Assembly: GCA_937900975.1 (NCBI GenBank)
Contig: CALCPC010000682.1
Span: forward strand, 1 to 10,555
Reading direction: 5' to 3'
Length of the DNA stretch: 10,555 nt
Source of the DNA: an uncultured Paracoccaceae bacterium
GTDB lineage: Bacteria; Pseudomonadota; Alphaproteobacteria; Rhodobacterales; Rhodobacteraceae
In this document: positions 5,681-10,555 of the stretch, piece after piece
Layout of the letters: the number at the start of each line of letters is the position of its first letter
How positions within the stretch are numbered: position 1 is the first letter of the stretch
Made by a program: the position numbers and the translations under genes
The notes under the pieces: model-generated
What the model was told of the DNA's origin: nothing
What the model saw: the letters and a program-made list of their open reading frames with translations, nothing else
The model's database searches: none

Positions 5681-7291
5681 TTGCGCGATTTGTCGGCGGT
5701 TCTGGCCGATTTCTCCCTCCTCGCGACCGAGGTGGGTCTTTTGTTGACGGCGATTATTCTGATGGCCGCAAAAGCCTGCCATGAGATCGGACACGGCCTG
5801 GCCGCTAAGCATTTTGGCTGCACCGTCCCGGCGATGGGGGTGGCGTTGATCCTGCTTTGGCCGCTGCTTTGGACCGACACGACGGAAGGGTGGAAACTGC
5901 GCCGGCGCCGCGACCGCCTGCTGATCGACGGGGGGGGCTTGATCGCTGAGACGTATCTCGCCGCGATCGCCTCAATCTTGTGGAGCGTTGCACCCGAGGG
6001 CGGGTTCAAGATGTCGATGCATATCCTTGCCAGCATCGGCTGGATCTCGACCCTTGCGATCAACGTCAACCCGTTCATGCGCTTTGACGGCTACTACCTT
6101 TTGTCCGACGCGCTCGATGTGCCAAACCTGCAAAGCCGCAGTTTCGCCCTGGCACGCTGGCGGATTAAAACTGCGATCCTCGGCACCAGCGATCCGCCGC
6201 CCGAAACGGTCCCGCCACGGTTTTTGTGGTTTCTCGTCAGCTTTGCGATCCTGACTTGGCTCTACCGCCTTGTGTTGTTCTTAACGATTGCATTGATCGT
6301 ATATCACTTCTTTTTCAAGGCATTGGGGCTCGCGCTTTTTGTCATTGAGATTTGGTGGCTTATTCTGCGCCCCATTTTGCGAGAGCTTGGATCTTGGAGG
6401 GGCAGCGTGTTGACACCGTTCCGGTCGTGGCGTGGTCCGATCTATCTTCTTTTGTTGGGTGCGCTTGGCGCCTGGCTTCTCGTGCCGATGCCGGGGCGGG
6501 TCGCGGTGCCGGCGATGCTGCACGCGGCGCAGGAAAGCTTGGTCCAGTCGCCCGGGCCGGGGCAAATTCAGGAGCTGCACCTTAAGGAGGGGCACCGCGT
6601 CAACCCGGGCGACCCGCTGTTGACGGTGGCTATGCCGGATCTTGACCGGCAGCGGGCCAACACGATCTCTGATTTGCGCCTGGCTGAGGCAGAGCTTTCG
6701 CAGGCTGCACTCTCCCCGAACCATCTTGAGCTGATCGACCGGCTGCGGGGCCAAATCCGGCAGTTGAGCGCGAATTTGACGCGGATCGATGCCGAGGCCG
6801 CGGCGCTTGCCTTGACCAGCCCGATTGCCGGCACGATCCGGGATGTCGGTCCCGGCCTGGCCGCCGGGGACTGGGTCACCGCGCGGGAGCCGTTGGCGAT
6901 CATCGTCTCGGACGCGCATGTCGTAACGCTGTACGTGCCGGCCTCTTTGCGCCGGCGCATCGACCGCGCGGCGCCGCTTTGGTTCAGCGCGGCGGGCGCA
7001 CCGACGCGGCGTATCGCGGCGCGTTGGGACGCGTTGGGCCAGGCGCCTGTCGCCCGGATAGAAGAAACGGCGATGATCAGCCCCTTTGGCGGCCCGATTG
7101 TCACCAACCCAAACCGAGGCAGCCAAACCGCCCCGCAAGACACCTGGTACTTGGGCAAAGCGACGCCGATCCAAGGGCCAACACGTGAAACCGGCCCGGG
7201 TTTCGCCATTGTGCGCACCAGCCCAGAAAGACGGCTGACCCGCTGGGCTCAACAGGTGCAAGCCTTGATATTGCGGGAACGCGGATGTTAA
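5681..7291 (+). CDS. C-terminal fragment: site-2-protease-like M50 core fused to an HlyD-type adaptor
   Basis: 536 residues counted from TTG 5681. That start is formal only: no Shine-Dalgarno precedes it, and GTG 5731 or ATG 5762 are alternatives if it is translated alone. The zinc-protease signature HEIGH is at 34-38. The second motif, NVNPFMRFDGYYLLSD with Asp136 as the likely third zinc ligand, is at 128-143, so the active-site motifs are intact. Hydrophobic segments lie at about 12-30, 50-64, 85-105, 112-128, 180-205, 212-232 and 253-270. The periplasmic part has a first lipoyl half (285-315, IQELHLKEGHRVNPGD), a helical hairpin (320-375), a second lipoyl half (378-410, LTSPIAGTIRDVGPG) and a beta-barrel to about 515. 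Members of this architecture are thought to be membrane partners of the neighbouring adaptors. The TAA stop sits in a small hairpin (7281-7299). Confidence 0.75.
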   Translation: MRDLSAVLADFSLLATEVGLLLTAIILMAAKACHEIGHGLAAKHFGCTVPAMGVALILLWPLLWTDTTEGWKLRRRRDRLLIDGGGLIAETYLAAIASILWSVAPEGGFKMSMHILASIGWISTLAINVNPFMRFDGYYLLSDALDVPNLQSRSFALARWRIKTAILGTSDPPPETVPPRFLWFLVSFAILTWLYRLVLFLTIALIVYHFFFKALGLALFVIEIWWLILRPILRELGSWRGSVLTPFRSWRGPIYLLLLGALGAWLLVPMPGRVAVPAMLHAAQESLVQSPGPGQIQELHLKEGHRVNPGDPLLTVAMPDLDRQRANTISDLRLAEAELSQAALSPNHLELIDRLRGQIRQLSANLTRIDAEAAALALTSPIAGTIRDVGPGLAAGDWVTAREPLAIIVSDAHVVTLYVPASLRRRIDRAAPLWFSAAGAPTRRIAARWDALGQAPVARIEETAMISPFGGPIVTNPNRGSQTAPQDTWYLGKATPIQGPTRETGPGFAIVRTSPERRLTRWAQQVQALILRERGC

Positions 7292-7299
7292 AAATCCGC

Positions 7300-7329
7300 C
7301 GACCTGGGCGGGCCTTTGGCCGCCGGTCG
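7300..7329 (+). terminator. Possible terminator after the M50/HlyD gene
   Basis: CGACC (7300-7304) pairs with GGTCG (7325-7329) and GGCGG (7307-7311) with CCGCC (7320-7324), separated by a two-base bulge, starting 9 bases past the TAA. No T-tract follows, so any intrinsic termination is weak. A 6-bp stem GCGGAT/ATCCGC (7281-7299) lies just before it, across the stop codon. Confidence 0.35.
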
Positions 7330-7552
7330 AAGACAGCGTGGCGCGCCCGAAACTGAAGCGCCACGGATCGGCGCGCGCATTTGCTTCAAGCCCAAATGGC
7401 TTGTGTCGAGGGCTGCCTGTTTAACCAAAAAACCAACGAAAGCTGAAAATTTATCACTGTGAACAAGACTTAAAAAGGCGTTTCCCGGCCCGGTCTAGCC
7501 GGTCGTGCGCCCGGCGGTGGGTCCCGCCAGAGTGTCTCGGCTGCGGCGGATC

Positions 7553-7583
7553 GGCCGCCCAGCGACACTGTCGCTGGGCGGCC
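7553..7583. terminator. Near-perfect 31-bp palindrome, probable bidirectional terminator
   Basis: GGCCGCCCAGCGACA (7553-7567) and its exact reverse complement (7569-7583) flank one central base. In RNA this gives a 14-bp GC-rich stem with a three-base loop, on either strand. On + it is followed by CATTTG. It is about 260 bp past the M50 stop and about 125 bp past the binding-protein stop, suiting a shared terminator between converging operons. Confidence 0.6.
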
Positions 7584-7706
7584 CATTTGCGGTGCTTTAG
7601 GCCCGGTCCACACTTGGCCAAGAACGACCCGGCGCGCGGCGTTGCAGACCGGCGATTTGCCGATGATGCAGCACGCGCCTTCGTTTTGACACGGAGTGCG
7701 GGCGCT

Positions 7707-8840
7707 TTATCGCTCCAACGCGCCGACGCCTGAGAAGCGGAATGCCTCTTGCTCCAACCCGTCGATTTCCGCGGCGCTCATTTGGTCATGCGCGACCGTG
7801 ATGCGACCGAGGAAGACAAAGGGCAGCTCATCGGCGCGGCCCTCAAGGTCGGCCCTGATCGCTTCGGCCGTTGCGGCGCCGACATCGTCGCCCATCCGCA
7901 TCGGCGTCGCATCAAGCTCCCCCGCCCGGATCGCCTCCAACTCTAGCCCAGTGCCACCCCAGCCTGTTGAAAAGATTTCCTTTTCCTTGCCAAGTGCGAT
8001 CTGCGCTTCGACCGAGCCCATGGCCATTGCGGTGTTTGCATTGTGGATGATCGTGGCCTCAGGATACGCCTGCAGGATCAGTGAGGTGCCCTCGAACCCG
8101 CCTTCGCGCTGATACTCTCCATAATGCTCATACACCGTGGTCCAGCCCGCCTTCTCCTCCACACAGGCCTTGAAATCGCCAGAGCGCTGGTTGTCGGTGA
8201 TGCCAGGAATGCCGCGGTTCATCGCCATGGTCACGCCCTCGCCCAAGCGCGAAATCATATAGTCGCACATGGTCAGTGCCCCGGCGGCAGACGAGAAATC
8301 GAACCAGGCATCGGGTTGGTTGTCGAGGTATTTCAGCGGGGTATGAAACGCCCAAACATAAGTCCGGAAGTCATCAAAGCCGGCAAGTTTTGAAATAGTG
8401 TCAGACAGGCTGGCAAGCTCGGAAGGACCTAAGATCACGTAATCGTAGAGGTACGCGTCCTGCTCTACCTGGTTGGCATAGGTCGACTGGAGCGAGTGCT
8501 CAATCTGCCGGCTCGCAAACTCTGTCGTCTCATAGGCGATGCCCAGTTGGTCCAGTCGTTTGGTCATGGCCAGGTAGTTGCGCGCCCAAAAATCGGAGGT
8601 GTCGGCCGAGGGATAGATCAGCGCGATCTGCACCGGGGCATCCAGCGTGCCGGTGTAGGGGACAGCCGCGCCGCCCACCACATCCTGCATCGCCTGCAGC
8701 TTGCCATCGGCATTCACCTCATCGGGAACCCAGTAGTCGCGGTCGCCGATATCCGGCAATTCCTTCAGCGGCAGGTGCCCGTCGGCCAGCGCGGCGGTGG
8801 CAAGCGTGCTGACCAAGGCGGTCGTCAGTAAACGTTTCAA
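7707..8840 (-). CDS. LuxP-like periplasmic substrate-binding protein of a CUT2-type ABC importer
   Basis: 377 residues. TTG 8840 is chosen over the longer frame because the signal peptide (Lys-Arg-Leu-Leu..., cleaved after ALA19) begins there and GGAAGG stands 8 bases upstream. The fold is the two-lobed sugar-binding type (Peripla_BP_4). Compared from memory with Vibrio harveyi LuxP, matching landmarks fall at nearly the same residue numbers: SDFW at 82-85 (LuxP SDYW), ITDNQR ending at Arg219 (Arg215), Thr270 (Thr266), GWGG with Trp294 (Trp289) and MRM with Arg315 (Arg310). LuxP contacts Gln77, Asn159 and Asp267 appear replaced by Asp80, Ala and Ala271, so the ligand may be AI-2-like but different. 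No LuxQ-type kinase is visible; the partners are ABC genes, which argues for uptake rather than sensing alone. It is last in the operon. Confidence 0.88.
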   Translation of the reverse strand: MKRLLTTALVSTLATAALADGHLPLKELPDIGDRDYWVPDEVNADGKLQAMQDVVGGAAVPYTGTLDAPVQIALIYPSADTSDFWARNYLAMTKRLDQLGIAYETTEFASRQIEHSLQSTYANQVEQDAYLYDYVILGPSELASLSDTISKLAGFDDFRTYVWAFHTPLKYLDNQPDAWFDFSSAAGALTMCDYMISRLGEGVTMAMNRGIPGITDNQRSGDFKACVEEKAGWTTVYEHYGEYQREGGFEGTSLILQAYPEATIIHNANTAMAMGSVEAQIALGKEKEIFSTGWGGTGLELEAIRAGELDATPMRMGDDVGAATAEAIRADLEGRADELPFVFLGRITVAHDQMSAAEIDGLEQEAFRFSGVGALER

Positions 8841-8846
8841 TGGAGG

Positions 8847-8854
8847 TTCCTTCC
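8847..8854 (-). promoter_or_regulatory. Ribosome binding site fixing the TTG start of the binding protein
   Basis: On the - strand GGAAGGAA lies 6 to 8 bases before TTG 8840. The longer reading frame up to 8915 would add 25 residues ahead of the signal peptide and overlap the permease stop, so the internal TTG is preferred. Confidence 0.6.
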
Positions 8855-8873
8855 CTGTTCGATCGTTAAGGAC

Positions 8874-8895
8874 CCGCGCCTTGTTTCCGGCGCGG
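8874..8895 (-). other. Intercistronic hairpin between permease and binding-protein genes
   Basis: CCGCGCC (8874-8880) and GGCGCGG (8889-8895) form a 7-bp stem around an 8-base loop in the 71-bp gap. Stems at this position in importer operons often protect or partly terminate message so that the binding protein is made in different amounts from the membrane parts; that role is inferred here. Confidence 0.4.
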
Positions 8896-8911
8896 CCCGT
8901 GTTGGCGCCGG

Positions 8912-10030
8912 TCACCCGCTTGGGTTGGGGTCCCCGGCGAACAGTCCGCCCCGCGCCAGCAGCGCGATAAGCGTCCCGATCAGCGCAGCGCTAAAGCGCA
9001 GCATTTTTTGGGCATCGGGCGATTGCAGCGCTGCCAGCCAGCCGCCCGCGCCGTCCCGGTCCTTTTTCTGGATCCAGGCATAGAGCGCGACGGAGCTGAC
9101 GATCACGACGCCCGAGGCGACCGATTGCCAGAAAAACTCTATCCTAAGCGTCACCAGCGCGTTGATCATCATGCTCAGCCGCAGCACGCCCGCAAACGAG
9201 CCGAGCATCGAGGCCCGACCGCCGAAAAGCGACGTTCCCCCAACGACCACGGCCGCGATCACATGCAGATTGAAGTAGGGGGCCGATGTCGCCTGGATGG
9301 CATTCAGCTTGCCCGTCAGCATCACGCCGGCCAAGGCCGCGCAGGCCCCGCACAACACATAGGCATAAACCTTGTGCCGGTTGACCGCGATCCCAGTCAG
9401 CTCTGCCGCCTCGGGGTTAGAGCCTATGGCGACGGTGTAGCGTCCAAAATAGGTTCGGCGCAGCAACACGTAGCCCAGGATCATCGTGGCCGTCCCGATC
9501 AGAACCGGGATCGGGACAACGCCCGGGATCTGGCCGCGGCCGATGTCGGTCAGAAAATCGGGGAACCGCGCCAGCACCAGGCCCTTTGCCAGGACAAGCG
9601 CAAAACCGCGATAGACCAGATCCATCGCCAGGGTCCCGATCAGATCCGGCACGTTGAACCGCGTGATGATCAACCCGTTGATCAGCCCCATCAAGGCGCC
9701 CAGCAAGATCGCAATCGGGACAGCGATGTAGACGGAAAAGCCGTATTGCTTGATCAGGAATGCCATCAGGATCCCGGACAGCGCAGCAATCGAGCCAATG
9801 GAGAGGTCGATCCCCCGCTGTGTGATCACAAACGTCATCGCCATCGCCATCGGCATGTAAAGCGCAGCGTCGAGCAGGATCAAGTTGAGGTTGGAGGCGC
9901 GGAAATATCGCACCGGCTCTGCAATCGCCATAAAGATGAATATGGCCAGGATCATCGAAAGCGGCGCGATGATCGCGATATAGGGCTCTAGCCGATCGCT
10001 GAGCGGGGGCGGGGTGTCTGTGACGGCCAT
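8912..10030 (-). CDS. CUT2-type ABC transporter permease (RbsC/FrcC-like)
   Basis: 372 residues of the BPD_transp_2 family, which forms the inner-membrane channel of ribose/fructose-type importers. Starting at ATG 10030 is supported by AAGGAGGA at 10037-10044, six bases upstream; the longer frame to 10111 merely reads back into the ATPase gene. Family landmarks: QRGIDLSIGSIAALSG (71-86), the ATPase-coupling loop IGSNPEAAELTGIAV (202-216) and VVGGTSLFGGRASMLGS (262-278). Hydrophobic segments are spread through 17-320. A further hydrophobic stretch at about 344-365 follows a charged loop (KKDRD) and makes the protein longer than typical RbsC (about 320 residues). Its ATG overlaps the ATPase stop (TAATG), so the two are translationally coupled. 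Confidence 0.93.
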   Translation of the reverse strand: MAVTDTPPPLSDRLEPYIAIIAPLSMILAIFIFMAIAEPVRYFRASNLNLILLDAALYMPMAMAMTFVITQRGIDLSIGSIAALSGILMAFLIKQYGFSVYIAVPIAILLGALMGLINGLIITRFNVPDLIGTLAMDLVYRGFALVLAKGLVLARFPDFLTDIGRGQIPGVVPIPVLIGTATMILGYVLLRRTYFGRYTVAIGSNPEAAELTGIAVNRHKVYAYVLCGACAALAGVMLTGKLNAIQATSAPYFNLHVIAAVVVGGTSLFGGRASMLGSFAGVLRLSMMINALVTLRIEFFWQSVASGVVIVSSVALYAWIQKKDRDGAGGWLAALQSPDAQKMLRFSAALIGTLIALLARGGLFAGDPNPSG

Positions 10031-10555
10031 TATGCGTCCTCCTTGGCGCCGACGATCAGGCCCAGCACTTCTTGTGTGGTGCTTTCGGCGGTGTTCACCA
10101 CGCCCGCGCATTGTCCGCGGCGTTGGACGTGGATGCGGTCGGACACGTCAAAAACATCGTCCAGTGAGTGGCTGATCAGGATGATGGCAAGCCCCTGGGA
10201 TTTCAGCGTTTTGATCAGGCTGAGCGTGCGCGCGGTTTCCTGCGGGCCAAGCGCCGCGGTGGGTTCGTCCATCACCAGAACGCGCAGCCCCTCGTGATAC
10301 ACCGCCCGCGCGATGGCCACGGCCTGACGCTGGCCGCCCGAAAGGCTCTCGGTCGGCGCGCTCAAAGACTTTAGCCGGACGCCGAGGCGCTCCATCAGCA
10401 CACGCTCCGTCTCGGCGCGCATCCGGGCGTTGTCGAGCACTTGGACGCCAAGGATGCGCCGCGTCAGCTCATTGCCCAAAAACATATTGGCCGCGGGATC
10501 CAGGTGATCGGCCAGCGCCAGGGTCTGGTAGACCGCGTCGATCCCCTTTTCGATC
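10030..10555 (-). CDS. CUT2-type sugar ABC transporter ATPase (FrcA-like), C-terminal 174 residues
   Basis: The frame stays open to the window edge, so the N-terminus with the Walker A motif is missing. Visible in order: the Q-loop region (GIDAVYQTLALADHLDPAAN), the ABC signature LSGGQRQ, Walker B with catalytic Glu (VLVMDEPTAALG), the D-loop and H-loop (ILISHSLDDVF), and a terminal RIHVQRRGQCAG strand. The sequence ends soon after one nucleotide-binding domain, so this is the single-domain FrcA type (about 260 residues in full) rather than the tandem RbsA type. It energises uptake through the permease downstream. An ATG at 10485 is internal to conserved sequence and is not the start. The operon promoter must lie beyond the window. 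Confidence 0.93.
   Translation of the reverse strand, partial: IEKGIDAVYQTLALADHLDPAANMFLGNELTRRILGVQVLDNARMRAETERVLMERLGVRLKSLSAPTESLSGGQRQAVAIARAVYHEGLRVLVMDEPTAALGPQETARTLSLIKTLKSQGLAIILISHSLDDVFDVSDRIHVQRRGQCAGVVNTAESTTQEVLGLIVGAKEDA

Larger units (their letters stand above)
5189..7291 (+). pseudogene. Peptidase M50 / HlyD fusion gene interrupted by an in-frame TAG
   Basis: Two open segments lie in the same frame and are separated only by the TAG at 5672-5674; read through, they give one protein of about 700 residues. Its order is PqqD-like N-terminal domain, first membrane helix, M50 zinc-protease core, further helices and a periplasmic HlyD-like module. That is the size and layout I associate with M50 proteins encoded beside HlyD adaptors. 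The stop falls in or at the end of the first membrane helix, and no other frame disruption is seen. GTG at 5189 gives a GTGA overlap like the one at 3771; ATG at 5177 is the alternative start and would overlap the upstream gene by 16 bases. It may be a recent nonsense mutation, a sequencing error or a readthrough gene. The halves are described separately. Confidence 0.7.
7292..7706. other. Convergent intergenic region, no gene seen
   Basis: 415 bp between the stops of two converging gene sets. It contains the hairpins listed separately plus weaker ones: CAAGCC/GGCTTG at 7387-7403, GGCGG/CCGCC near 7513-7528, and a 10-bp palindrome CTTGGCCAAG at 7613-7622. An AT-rich stretch around 7418-7475, including TTAACC at 7421-7426, could hold a promoter for a small RNA ending at 7553-7583, but no clear -35/-10 pair is visible. 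Confidence 0.5.

Noticed and set aside
6281..7261. 326-residue open frame on the - strand opposite the M50/HlyD gene
   Set aside because: Opposite-strand shadow of the HlyD module; basic, low-information sequence with no domain.
7381..7630. CRISPR array or direct-repeat cluster in the convergent spacer
   Set aside because: Only single inverted repeats are present; there are no regularly spaced direct repeats.
8841..8915. Longer N-terminus for the binding protein starting near 8915
   Set aside because: It would put 25 charged residues before the signal peptide and overlap the permease stop, whereas TTG 8840 has a ribosome site and an immediate signal peptide.
9008..9991. 327-residue open frame on the + strand opposite the permease
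   Set aside because: Full of His/Arg/Asp/Gln as typical for the antisense of membrane-protein genes; the - strand permease is unmistakable.

Overview
This is a GC-rich window from what is most likely an alphaproteobacterium, probably Rhodobacterales (roseobacter-like). The assignment rests on base composition, frequent GTG/TTG starts, a FrcA/RbsC-type sugar importer, and TTAACC-type sites resembling CtrA boxes. It is inference; there is no rRNA or other marker gene.

Left and centre (1-7291, all + strand): the window opens inside the 3' end of a protein with a cadherin-like/putative-Ig fold, closed by a strong GC hairpin. An export-type cluster follows: a TolC-family outer-membrane lipoprotein (805-2394), a 588-bp spacer rich in inverted repeats, a secreted HlyD-type adaptor (2983-3774), a membrane-anchored adaptor with a GAF-like cytoplasmic domain (3771-5192), and a peptidase M50 (site-2-protease-like) membrane protein fused to a third HlyD-like adaptor module (5189-7291). 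The last three are packed as an operon, with GTGA overlaps at 3771-3774 and, with the start I chose, 5189-5192. No ABC or RND motor is visible. The M50-adaptor gene is cut by one in-frame TAG at 5672-5674 although both halves stay in one frame and keep the zinc-site motifs. Inference: outer-membrane channel, three adaptor modules and an intramembrane protease act together in export or processing of a surface protein, perhaps the Ig-like protein next door; this copy may be inactivated or depend on readthrough.

Convergent spacer (7292-7706): no gene seen, but several hairpins, including a near-perfect 31-bp palindrome at 7553-7583 that is a likely terminator for the gene sets converging from both sides.

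Right (7707-10555, all - strand): a CUT2-type ABC importer transcribed right to left as ATPase (5' end outside the window), permease, substrate-binding protein. ATPase and permease overlap by TAATG; a 71-bp gap with a hairpin precedes the binding protein. From memory, the binding protein matches Vibrio LuxP (autoinducer-2 receptor) along most of its length and keeps many, but not all, ligand-contact residues, so it may import AI-2 or a related sugar-like ligand rather than an ordinary pentose or hexose.
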